DNA of 21,036 nt from DATDYA01 sp035289165 (GTDB taxonomy: Bacteria; Patescibacteriota; Patescibacteriia; Magasanikbacterales; GWA2-37-8), in the NCBI GenBank assembly GCA_035289165.1, contig DATDYA010000048.1, positions 1-21,036 of the forward strand, given 5' to 3'. A program made the position numbers and the translations under genes. A model generated the notes under the pieces. That model worked only from the letters and a program-made list of their open reading frames with translations. It searched no databases and was not told the DNA's origin. Shown here one piece after another: positions 1 to 4,981 of this stretch (its first letter is position 1; the number at the start of each line of letters is the position of its first letter).

Positions 1-56
1 AACAAGGAGCAGAAAAACAAGGCAACCTCGTCACTTCGATTATTACCAAAGCCTAA
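1..56 (+). CDS. infC: Translation initiation factor IF-3, C-terminal end (partial)
   Basis: The frame beginning at base 3 reads QGAEKQGNLVTSIITKA and stops at 54-56. This basic, beta-strand-like tail resembles the last strand of the IF-3 C-terminal domain. IF-3 binds the 30S subunit and checks initiator tRNA pairing. Only about 17 residues are present, so the call rests mainly on context: infC-rpmI-rplT is one of the most conserved bacterial gene orders and L35 starts 29 bases downstream. The 5' part lies outside the window. Confidence 0.6.
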   Translation, partial: QGAEKQGNLVTSIITKA

Positions 57-85
57 TACTAATAAAATTATCTAAACGTATTTTT

Positions 86-280
86 ATGGGAAAGATGAAG
101 ACACACAAGGCAACTGCCAAGCGCTTCAAGATTACTAAGACTGGTAAGATTGAAAAACGTACCGCTGGACAAGGCCATTTCAACTCGCGGGAAACCGGTA
201 ATGTCAAACGCAACAAACGTTCTGACGTTATTACGAGTAGAACTTTAAGAAAAGTTGTTTACGCTAATTTAGCAAACTAA
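86..280 (+). CDS. rpmI: 50S ribosomal protein L35
   Basis: This 64-residue, strongly basic protein begins MGKMKTHKATAKRFKITKTG, the L35 signature (family pattern K-M-K-T-H-K-x-A-x-K-R-F). The length equals the family's usual ~65 residues. L35 is a small protein of the large ribosomal subunit that sits in 23S rRNA. The gene lies 29 bases after the infC stop and 11 bases before rplT, so the three should be co-transcribed. No Shine-Dalgarno sequence is visible before the ATG; the upstream bases are AT-rich. In many bacteria L20 represses this operon through a leader upstream of infC, which is outside the window. Confidence 0.97.
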   Translation: MGKMKTHKATAKRFKITKTGKIEKRTAGQGHFNSRETGNVKRNKRSDVITSRTLRKVVYANLAN

Positions 281-291
281 TTTAAACGATT

Positions 292-636
292 ATGCCAAGA
301 GTTAAAGGTGGCTTATTGCATGCCAAGCGCCGACGCGGGATATTAAAACACACCAAGGGTTTCCGCTGGGGACGAAAAAGCAAAATTAAGGTAGCCAAGG
401 TCGCGAAGTTTAAAGCTGGTCAACATGCTTATGCTTCTCGCCGCACCAAGAAAAGATTAAACCGTGGTTTGTGGAATGTGCGCATTAATGCCGCTGCCCG
501 CAAGCTCGGAATTAGCTACAGCAAGTTAATGGACGCTTTAAAGAAGAAAGAAATCTCTTTGGACCGCAAAGTTTTGTCCGAAATTGCCGCTAAGAATCCG
601 ACCGTCTTCGAGAAAATTGTGGAAGCGGTAAAGTAA
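292..636 (+). CDS. rplT: 50S ribosomal protein L20
   Basis: This 114-residue basic protein begins MPRVKGGLLHAKRRRGILKH and has the usual L20 layout: a long Arg/Lys-rich N-terminal helix (about residues 1-58), then a globular C-terminal domain with the family pattern around RKLGISYSKLMDAL (near residues 72-85). L20 binds 23S rRNA early in 50S assembly. The length is normal for the family (~115-120). It closes the infC-rpmI-rplT operon. No clear terminator lies right at its end; the hairpin at 719-790 could also stop read-through from this operon. Confidence 0.97.
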   Translation: MPRVKGGLLHAKRRRGILKHTKGFRWGRKSKIKVAKVAKFKAGQHAYASRRTKKRLNRGLWNVRINAAARKLGISYSKLMDALKKKEISLDRKVLSEIAAKNPTVFEKIVEAVK

Positions 637-668
637 GAAATTATCCACACCCAGCCGCTAATTTTTCT

Positions 669-697
669 TTGACAAAGTATTTCCACCGTGTTATACT
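669..697 (+). promoter_or_regulatory. Consensus sigma70-type promoter of a small RNA
   Basis: The -35 box is TTGACA at 669-674 and the -10 box is TATACT at 692-697, separated by exactly 17 bases. Predicted transcription start is near 704. The only thing downstream before the T-run at 791 is the long hairpin, so this promoter should make a short non-coding RNA. Confidence 0.75.
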
Positions 698-703
698 GTT
701 AAC

Positions 704-800
704 ACAAATTGATACAGGCCCTCAAAGTGCTTAGTATCAGGCGGAGTGCCCCCTCCTTCACTCTTTGCCTCCTACTAAGCACCTTGAGGGTCTTTTTGTT
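704..800 (+). ncRNA. Probable small RNA with an anti-Shine-Dalgarno-like loop
   Basis: A ~97-base transcript is predicted from the promoter at 669-697 to a T-run at 791-800. Bases 719-790 form one long hairpin. The outer stem 719-736 pairs with 773-790 (17 of 18 pairs, one A/C mismatch), AGGC (739-742) pairs with GCCT (767-770), and AGTG (745-748) pairs with CACT (759-762). The apical loop at 749-758 is CCCCCTCCTT, which contains the CCTCCTT of the 16S rRNA 3' end. No open reading frame of note is present. It does not carry the conserved bases of SRP RNA, tmRNA or RNase P. A loop of this kind could pair with G-rich mRNA ribosome-binding sites; that role is inference. The outer stem plus T-run also works as a terminator. 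Confidence 0.6.
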
Positions 801-830
801 TAGCACTTATTCACAGCCTCAAAAGAAGCA

Positions 831-859
831 TTGACTAAACTACACTTTTACAGTATAAT
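831..859 (+). promoter_or_regulatory. Promoter of tRNA-Asp
   Basis: TTGACT at 831-836 and TATAAT at 854-859 are separated by 17 bases. The predicted start near 866 leaves about 12 bases of 5' leader before the mature tRNA, to be removed by RNase P. Confidence 0.75.
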
Positions 860-877
860 CTAAAGCGTTAACTACCT

Positions 878-951
878 GGGTCGGTAGTTCAACTGGTTAG
901 AGCACCGCCCTGTCACGGCGGAAGTTGCGGGTTCGAGTCCCGTCCGACCCG
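878..951 (+). tRNA. tRNA-Asp (anticodon GTC)
   Basis: A full cloverleaf can be drawn. Acceptor stem 878-884 pairs with 944-950. D stem is 887-890/900-903. Anticodon stem is 905-909/917-921 with loop CTGTCAC, giving anticodon GTC at 912-914. T stem is 927-931/939-943 with loop TTCGAGT. The discriminator base 951 is G, as expected for tRNA-Asp. The CCA end is not encoded (GCAAAA follows), so CCA must be added by a nucleotidyltransferase. It has its own promoter and a terminator ten bases downstream. Confidence 0.96.
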
Positions 952-960
952 CAAAAATAC

Positions 961-987
961 CTTCGCTAATTACAGCGAAGTTTTTTG
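961..987 (+). terminator. Intrinsic terminator after tRNA-Asp
   Basis: CTTCGCT (961-967) pairs with AGCGAAG (974-980) and is followed by six T (981-986). A terminator with the same stem sequence is reused at 4059-4084. Confidence 0.85.
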
Positions 988-1001
988 TTATTTTAGCGTG
1001 A

Positions 1002-1021
1002 GGTCGGACGGGATTTGAACC
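1002..1021 (-). repeat. Inverted remnant of a tRNA 3' end
   Basis: On the minus strand these bases read GGTTCAAATCCCGTCCGACC. This matches 18 of 20 bases of the T-arm and acceptor strand of tRNA-Asp at 930-949, in opposite orientation. The two differences lie in the T loop, and the result (TTCAAAT) is still a canonical T loop, so this looks like the end of a second, related tRNA. Nothing resembling the rest of a tRNA follows on the minus strand (1022 upward); tandem GGTATGT units lie there instead. It may be a scar left by integration or rearrangement. Confidence 0.6.
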
Positions 1022-1027
1022 GATTTT

Positions 1028-1046
1028 GGTATGTGGTATGTGGTAT
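1028..1046 (+). repeat. GGTATGT tandem repeat next to a promoter
   Basis: Two exact copies of GGTATGT (1028-1034 and 1035-1041) and a partial third (GGTAT, 1042-1046) abut the -35 box at 1046. They could be binding sites for a regulator of the GC-rich gene, or a slippage product at the junction with the tRNA remnant. Confidence 0.5.
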
Positions 1047-1074
1047 TGACTTTTCCTCCAAGATATGATATAAA
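1046..1074 (+). promoter_or_regulatory. Promoter of the GC-rich gene
   Basis: TTGACT (1046-1051) and TATAAA (1069-1074) are separated by exactly 17 bases. The predicted start near 1081 gives a ~150-base leader. A weak hairpin (ACGGTT at 1077-1082 with AACTGT at 1087-1092) followed by CTTTTTT lies at the very start of the transcript. Confidence 0.7.
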
Positions 1075-1104
1075 GGACGGTTCGTAAACTGTTCTTTTTT
1101 AATT

Positions 1105-1224
1105 AAACCCCGCTTGGACAGGACCTTAAAGATTATTCTAAGGGGTAGTTTGTAAGGTCGTGTTCAACGTCGCCTCGCTTGCTTTCCAGGAAGGGCCTGG
1201 GGAGTGAGACGAGGGATAAGGGGA
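1105..1224 (+). promoter_or_regulatory. Structured 5' leader and ribosome-binding site of the GC-rich gene
   Basis: Bases 1173-1214 form an 18-pair hairpin: CCTCG (1173-1177) with CGAGG (1210-1214), then 1178-1190 with 1196-1208, around loop AAGGG, with one bulged A at 1209. All pairs are Watson-Crick or G-U. It ends just before a Shine-Dalgarno-like AAGGGG at 1218-1223. Upstream, ACCTTA and TAAGGGG around 1130-1145 can pair with each other, or the CCCC near 1108-1111 can pair with GGGG, which are mutually exclusive folds. This could be a translational control element; no known riboswitch class is recognised. Confidence 0.45.
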
Positions 1225-1230
1225 TATTCC

Positions 1231-2124
1231 ATGAGCCCTGAACAGAACCTGCGGCTGTACAAGTACATGTCCCTGCTCCTCATCGGCATCACCGGTGGCT
1301 TCGGCCTCGGCACGATGGTGTACTACGAACCCGAGATGGAGGCACCCCAGCGCGTGCGGGAGGAGAGGGAGTTCGAGATCCAGCAGAACATGCGTGAGCG
1401 CGCCGACTGGCTCACGCGTCACCTGCCCTGCGACCGTCGGCCGACGGTCTGCATCACGGACCCGGTGGAGGTCGTCTACCGGGCCTACCTGTCGGAGGCG
1501 GTCGTCAACGTGGACCGTGCCAACACACTCCTCCACGACCTCTGGACGAAGTCGCACGAGTGCTACTCGGGCTACCCCGGCGACTACCGGCGGGGCTTCA
1601 TCATCTGGGGCGACATCTGCAACTACATGTCGCGCCAGTACGCCAATGGCAACTGGGAGGCCTGTCCAGGCTACGTTCCGCCCGAATCGCCTCCGCAAGT
1701 GAGCCCACCGCACGACGTGGTCGAGGTGGAGAAGGAACACCAGACCGAGTTCGTGTACCAGTACGGTCGGTACCTGGACCGTCCGGTCGAACTGGTCTAT
1801 GACCAGAGGCGGCACAAGGTCACCTTACGCGTCCTGGTGTCGGACGATTCCTCGTTGGCCGATGACAAAGACACCCTCGACTACCTGAAAAGGGAGGTCG
1901 AGCGGATCGCCACCTCACCCTCCGACACTTTCTCGCTTCCTGGAGCAGCCTTCCGCTACACTTCCGGCTACCCGATCTGGGCACCGCACGAACTTCGTAG
2001 CGGGGGGAAGAGGTACAAGTGCCTGGAGTTCGGCCTCGACGCGGCCTTTGATGGATACGGCGTCCTCCGGGCCCAAGGATGGCCGATCCGTCCCAAGGGG
2101 TACTACCCCTATAACCTTCCGTGA
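1231..2124 (+). CDS. Unknown GC-rich membrane-anchored, Cys-containing protein
   Basis: A 297-residue protein of unknown function. I chose ATG 1231 because it has AAGGGG seven bases upstream; the in-frame GTG at 1204 lies inside the leader hairpin. Residues ~12-31 (YMSLLLIGITGGFGLGTMVY) form one membrane segment, and the rest is probably outside the membrane. The soluble part starts with a charged, probably helical stretch (~35-65), has at least six cysteines (HLPC, PTVC, HEC, DIC, EAC, KYKC contexts) that could form disulfides, and a Pro-rich linker around 140-155. No family is recognised. Base composition is strikingly GC-rich, with G or C at most third codon positions, unlike every neighbour, yet promoter and terminator are AT-rich and host-like. 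This suggests transfer from a GC-rich source or a special class of gene. The high GC also creates long spurious open frames on both strands. Confidence 0.75.
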   Translation: MSPEQNLRLYKYMSLLLIGITGGFGLGTMVYYEPEMEAPQRVREEREFEIQQNMRERADWLTRHLPCDRRPTVCITDPVEVVYRAYLSEAVVNVDRANTLLHDLWTKSHECYSGYPGDYRRGFIIWGDICNYMSRQYANGNWEACPGYVPPESPPQVSPPHDVVEVEKEHQTEFVYQYGRYLDRPVELVYDQRRHKVTLRVLVSDDSSLADDKDTLDYLKREVERIATSPSDTFSLPGAAFRYTSGYPIWAPHELRSGGKRYKCLEFGLDAAFDGYGVLRAQGWPIRPKGYYPYNLP

Positions 2125-2180
2125 CTCCCTAGGCCCGTCCGGGCCAACCCAACGACGGAGGGCCGGGCCGTGCAAACATT

Positions 2181-2236
2181 ACGCGACTCGTCTCTCCAGA
2201 GAAACTAAAATACTTAGTTCTTCTGGAGAGTCGCGT
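2181..2236. repeat. Large imperfect inverted repeat at the GC/AT boundary
   Basis: Three stems stack: ACGCGACTC (2181-2189) with GAGTCGCGT (2228-2236), TCCAGA (2195-2200) with TCTGGA (2222-2227), and AACTAA (2203-2208) with TTAGTT (2214-2219), closing a five-base loop. It sits where GC-rich sequence changes to AT-rich, between the stop codon and the terminator of the GC-rich gene. It may protect the mRNA 3' end or mark the end of the inserted segment. Confidence 0.65.
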
Positions 2237-2252
2237 ACTGTAACAATAATAA

Positions 2253-2283
2253 AAGTACTTACCATTTTGGTGAGTGCTTTTTT
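2253..2283 (+). terminator. Intrinsic terminator of the GC-rich gene
   Basis: AAGTACTTACC (2253-2263) pairs over 11 positions, including two G-U pairs, with GGTGAGTGCTT (2269-2279), and a T-run extends to 2283. Confidence 0.8.
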
Positions 2284-2373
2284 GTTTAAGCAAAATTTAA
2301 ATACTTTAACCTTTTAACATTTAAACCCCCTACCACTTCTACCCAATCCAAAGTTCTGAAATCATCTCGCAAA

Positions 2374-2439
2374 CCCCGCAGAGATACCAGATCCTTGTAA
2401 AACGGAGCCTTTACCATTAAATGGTAGGGCTCTTTAATT
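2374..2439. repeat. 66-bp dispersed repeat, copy 1
   Basis: Starts CCCCGCAGAGATACCAG and is nearly identical to 5617-5683, in the same orientation. On the plus strand its second half is a terminator-like hairpin: AGCC..ACCAT pairs with ATGGT..GGCT, then TCTTTAATTT. On the minus strand the shared part encodes MVKAPFYKDLVSLRG after an ATG at 2417, in a 43-codon frame that stops at 2286. No promoter or ribosome-binding site is evident for that frame, so the terminator or dispersed-element reading is favoured. Confidence 0.75.
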
Positions 2440-2452
2440 TACCTAAGGTAGG

Positions 2453-2480
2453 TTACTTTTTTTGTTATTTGTGGTATATT
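2453..2480 (+). promoter_or_regulatory. Possible promoter of the DUF5678-GHKL genes
   Basis: TTACTT (2453-2458) and TATATT (2475-2480) are spaced by 16 bases. The predicted start near 2487 gives a ~25-base leader. The -35 box is weak. Confidence 0.4.
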
Positions 2481-2511
2481 ATTTTTGTAAGCAGTGTAAA
2501 TTTAATAGTCT

Positions 2512-2781
2512 ATGAACAACGATGAGGATCTCATCAAACAGGCCAATATTCAGAAGATAGCCGAAGAAGGGGCAAAAATTTATGATCAGATAAAGGTAAA
2601 ATATGACCCCCAAGAACGTGGTAAATTTTTGGCTATTGTGATCGATAGTCAAGACGCCTATTTAGGGTCATCGAGTGCCGACGCCTTGGTTTTAGCCCAC
2701 CAATAACATCCAAACAAAATATTTTATGTTGTTAAAATAGGTTTTGATGTTGCTGAAACAATGGCATGTTCTTTTGAATAA
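2512..2781 (+). pseudogene. DUF5678-like protein interrupted by one in-frame stop
   Basis: The frame reads 64 residues (MNNDEDLIKQANIQ...) to a TAA at 2704-2706, then continues in the same frame with HPNKIFYVVKIGFDVAE... to a stop at 2779-2781, 89 sense or stop codons in all. The joined product fits the small DUF5678 family: a GKFLAIV strand (near residue 42), then a loop and helix with SADALVLAHQ, then a final strand IFYVVKIG. The stop falls exactly between the helix and the last strand, where homologues have a K or E residue, so a single substitution (for example AAA to TAA) explains it. The function of DUF5678 is unknown; such proteins often sit next to other small accessory genes. The gene directly precedes the GHKL ATPase by 22 bases. 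A sequencing error is possible. Confidence 0.65.
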
Positions 2782-2803
2782 CATAAATAAAAATGGAATT
2801 GCT

Positions 2804-3655
2804 ATGAAAAAAATTATTATACCTGAACCAAAAAGCGAAAAACTAATCAGTATACTAGGTTCGCTTTACCATGCTTTTAAAGGACTGGGGACAGATGAAC
2901 AAGTTGAATTTGATGTGTCTAAAATCAAATGGCTTTGCCCGTTAATTTCTCTTCCAATCAGTGCTCACATTCACAAAACAGGTAGCATCGTGACTAATGA
3001 AAATATAAACACAAAAGCTTACGCCCACACCATAAAATTTCCTGATGGTGTTGATACGGTAACCGAGCTAGAAGCTGAGAGGCAAAAAACTAAAACCTAT
3101 GTGCCGATTAGTATATTACACCGAGACGCTGGTGTCGAAAGGGAAAGATTAGAGTCATTATTTAGCCAGATGATTTATAAAGTAGTGGGGGCAACTATTG
3201 GCGCCCGGAATGCCATTTATTATCCGATTAGTGAATTGGTAACAAATATTTTTGAGCACAGCGAAGAAAATAATGGCTACATTTTTGGTCAATATTACCC
3301 TACCAAGGGCCACTTAGATATGTGTATTGTGGATACCGGTCGTGGTTTAGCGGCAACATATGCCGAGGAAAAAAATATTCACTTAAGTGACGAAGAGGCA
3401 ATCGCAGAGGTGATGAGTGGCCATTCTACCAAACACAACAAGGAAAGAGGCTACGGAGTGAGAACATCAAAAAGAGTGGTATGCGAAGCGCTCGGAGGCT
3501 CATTTATCATAGTCTCTGGCTCTAAAGCTCTTATAGCAAACGATACTGAGGAACAACTAATAGACCTAAAGGATTTTATGTGGAAAGGAGTAATAATTGC
3601 CTATAGGATCATGAAGCCAAATAACACTATTGACATAAGCCCATATTTGGAATAA
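2804..3655 (+). CDS. GHKL-fold ATPase with STAS-like N-terminal region
   Basis: A 283-residue protein. I start it at ATG 2804 (MKKIIIPEPKSEKL) rather than at an in-frame ATG at 2744, because the latter overlaps the preceding reading frame. Residues ~1-60 resemble a STAS-like fold (VEFDVSKIKWLCPLISLPIS). Residues ~130-260 form a histidine kinase-like ATPase domain: N box E144-L-V-T-N148, G1 box D177-T-G-R-G181, G2 box ERG216-Y-G218-VRTSK. No histidine phosphoacceptor domain or membrane segment is seen, so it resembles anti-sigma factor or partner-switch kinases rather than a sensor kinase. The following gene encodes a STAS-like protein, the expected kind of partner. The substrate and the controlled process are unknown. 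Confidence 0.8.
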   Translation: MKKIIIPEPKSEKLISILGSLYHAFKGLGTDEQVEFDVSKIKWLCPLISLPISAHIHKTGSIVTNENINTKAYAHTIKFPDGVDTVTELEAERQKTKTYVPISILHRDAGVERERLESLFSQMIYKVVGATIGARNAIYYPISELVTNIFEHSEENNGYIFGQYYPTKGHLDMCIVDTGRGLAATYAEEKNIHLSDEEAIAEVMSGHSTKHNKERGYGVRTSKRVVCEALGGSFIIVSGSKALIANDTEEQLIDLKDFMWKGVIIAYRIMKPNNTIDISPYLE

Positions 3656-3675
3656 AATGATTAGTCATGTATAAT
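3647..3675 (+). promoter_or_regulatory. Promoter directly at the start of the STAS-like gene
   Basis: TTGGAA (3647-3652) and TATAAT (3670-3675) are spaced by 17 bases. The predicted start is about 3682, one base before the ATG at 3683, which would make a leaderless mRNA. It overlaps the end of the ATPase gene. Confidence 0.55.
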
Positions 3676-3682
3676 AAAGTAT

Positions 3683-4039
3683 ATGGACAAAACTGCATCA
3701 CAATTAAAGCTTGCAGAAATTCTAGCACCGATAATAAGCTCTCGCGATCTGATTGAAAGTCTAGAGAAAATAGTACTAAAAACTGACTCGAAGGCAGTTG
3801 ATTTAGATTTCACAAATATAGAATTTATTTCTCGCTCTGCTGCTCATGCCCTACTTTTACTAAAAGAAAAATTGGATAGGAAAGCTTGGAATAAAAAGGA
3901 TGTCTCTTTCGTCAACGCAAATAAAGAAGTAAAAGAAATGTTACGTGTAGTTGCCGCGAACAGAGTGATGCCACACGAAAAAAAAGTTTCATTAAAAACC
4001 AAACCTGTTAATATTGAGACTTTGCTTGAAGGTGTTTAA
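3683..4039 (+). CDS. STAS-like (DUF4325-type) protein
   Basis: A 118-residue soluble protein. Residues ~35-65 (AVDLDFTNIEFISRSAAHAL) match the strand-turn-helix core of STAS/anti-sigma factor antagonist domains, with serines at the position usually controlled by phosphorylation. The hydrophobic strand and S-R-S motif fit the DUF4325 variant. It lies 27 bases after the GHKL ATPase gene, so the pair probably forms a partner-switch module: the kinase could phosphorylate or bind this protein. No sigma factor or phosphatase gene is nearby, so the output is unknown. It can be transcribed with the ATPase gene or from its own promoter at 3647-3675. Confidence 0.75.
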   Translation: MDKTASQLKLAEILAPIISSRDLIESLEKIVLKTDSKAVDLDFTNIEFISRSAAHALLLLKEKLDRKAWNKKDVSFVNANKEVKEMLRVVAANRVMPHEKKVSLKTKPVNIETLLEGV

Positions 4040-4058
4040 TTTAGAAGATCGATTGAGG

Positions 4059-4084
4059 CTTCGCTAAAAATAGCGAAGTTTTTT
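4059..4084 (+). terminator. Intrinsic terminator after the STAS-like gene
   Basis: CTTCGCTA (4059-4066) pairs with TAGCGAAG (4071-4078) and is followed by six T. The stem is the same as in the terminator after tRNA-Asp. Confidence 0.88.
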
Positions 4085-4123
4085 GTTTAATTTGAGCGTC
4101 TTTAGTTTATTCTCCGATCGGAC

Positions 4124-4151
4124 TTGACATTAATATTATAAAGAGCACAAT
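4124..4151 (+). promoter_or_regulatory. Possible promoter of the RibD-like gene
   Basis: A perfect TTGACA (4124-4129) is followed after 16 bases by CACAAT (4146-4151), a moderate -10 box. The predicted start is about 4158, giving a 22-base leader. Confidence 0.45.
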
Positions 4152-4179
4152 TAATGCACTTAATTCTTAAAATGGAAAT

Positions 4180-4877
4180 ATGAATCGAAGTTTACCAAGG
4201 ACAACATTGTTTATGTTAATGTCAGTGGATGGAAAAATCTCAACCGGCAATACTGATGAACGTGATTTTGATAAAGATCTATCCGGAATAAAAGGCACAA
4301 AAGAAGGACTGCAACAATATTACGAGCTAGAGAGGCATACAGATATTAATTCTTTTAATACCGGTCGAGTAATGGCAAAAATTGGTGTTAACAATAGAAA
4401 AGATCCTACCACTAAATTACCTTGTAGTTTTATTATCGTGGATAATAAACCACATTTAACTGAGCGCGGGGTTAGCTACTTAACAAAATGGACAAAAAAG
4501 CTTTACCTGGTTACGACTAATAAAAAACATCCGGCTTTTAAACTAAAAAATCTGGATAATCTCGAAATATTTACTATCCTAAAAAGGTAGGTCTAGTGGA
4601 CCTGTTTAAAAGTCTAAAAGAAAAGTATGGTATGAATAGGATAACTATTCAGTCGGGTGGGAACATGAATGCAGAGCTTATTAGAAACGGCCTGGTGGAA
4701 AGAGTATCTGTTGTTGTTGCCCCCTGTATTGTGGGCGGTAAAGACACCACTACTTTGGTCGATGGCGAGTCATTACAAACCGAGAAGGACTTACGACATG
4801 TTAAAACTTTAGTTTTACAAAATGTTAAAAAACTAAAAAATTCATATTTGCATTTAGTTTATAAAATTAATACTTAA
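4180..4877 (+). pseudogene. RibD C-terminal/dihydrofolate reductase-like protein, frameshifted
   Basis: Two frames together make one RibD_C-type reductase. The first (4180-4590, MNRSLPRTTLFMLMSVDGKI) carries the N-terminal strand with SVDGKIST and a central region. The second (continuing to 4877) carries the C-terminal part with ITIQSGGNMNAELIRNGLV and IVGGKDTTTLVDGESL, both typical of the family (NADPH-binding GG motif). The protein sequence is continuous if the reading shifts near 4566-4571, where the second frame reads IYYPKKVGLVDLF while the first drifts into FTILKR and stops at TAG 4588. One missing base, probably a T in the GAAATATTTA run, explains it. Full length would be ~232 residues, normal for the family. 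Such enzymes reduce pyrimidine or pterin-like substrates; the actual substrate is unknown. Either the gene is dead or this is an assembly error. Confidence 0.75.
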
Positions 4878-4940
4878 CTGGAATTCCCGTGACAGAAAGA
4901 ACGTTCTAACACTGTTCCGTTGTCCCCGCTTTTCTCGAAA

Positions 4941-4964
4941 AAGTCGCCTATTTGGCGATTTTTT
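4941..4964 (+). terminator. Intrinsic terminator between the RibD-like and GNAT genes
   Basis: TCGCC (4944-4948) pairs with GGCGA (4954-4958), extended by the flanking A-run and T-run (4959-4964). Immediately downstream, TATACT at 4967-4972 can serve as the -10 box of the GNAT gene. Confidence 0.75.
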
Positions 4965-4981
4965 GGTATACTTAAGTTACT

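Larger units (their letters stand above)
2125..2511. other. Intergenic region after the GC-rich gene
   Basis: No convincing plus-strand gene lies in these 387 bases. They hold the end of the GC-rich segment (to about 2175, including a GGCCC/GGGCC inverted pair at 2132-2145), a large hairpin at 2181-2236, a terminator at 2253-2283, an AT-rich stretch, repeat copy 1 with its terminator-like hairpin, and the promoter of the next gene. Confidence 0.6.

Noticed and set aside
719..790. Hairpin as SRP RNA (4.5S) or 6S RNA
   Set aside because: The conserved GGAAG-type loop region of SRP RNA is absent, and the RNA is too short and too fully paired for 6S RNA with its central bubble.
1105..1130. Third copy of the 66-bp repeat (both start AAACCCCGC)
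   Set aside because: Similarity fades after nine bases and can only be continued with several gaps.
1138..1815. Long open frame of 225 codons on the minus strand opposite the GC-rich gene
   Set aside because: High GC removes stop codons from all frames; the plus-strand gene has promoter, SD, membrane helix and terminator, while the minus frame has none of these.
2181..2236. Integron attC site
   Set aside because: The folded ends do not show the RYYYAAC/GTTRRRY core pair at the base of the stem, and no integrase or cassette array is visible.
2374..2439. GATACCAG in the 66-bp repeat as a ligand-binding aptamer
   Set aside because: It resembles one half of the synthetic theophylline aptamer by chance; the other half is missing and no known riboswitch consensus fits.
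4579..4590. Programmed -1 frameshift at the A-run in the RibD-like gene
   Set aside because: No proper X-XXY-YYZ slippery heptamer is in frame, and family-like residues appear in the downstream frame before the A-run, which points to a mutation or error further upstream.
4899..4912. GAACGTTC as an SOS (LexA) box
   Set aside because: The half-sites GAAC and GTTC directly abut; Gram-positive type boxes need a 4-base spacer.
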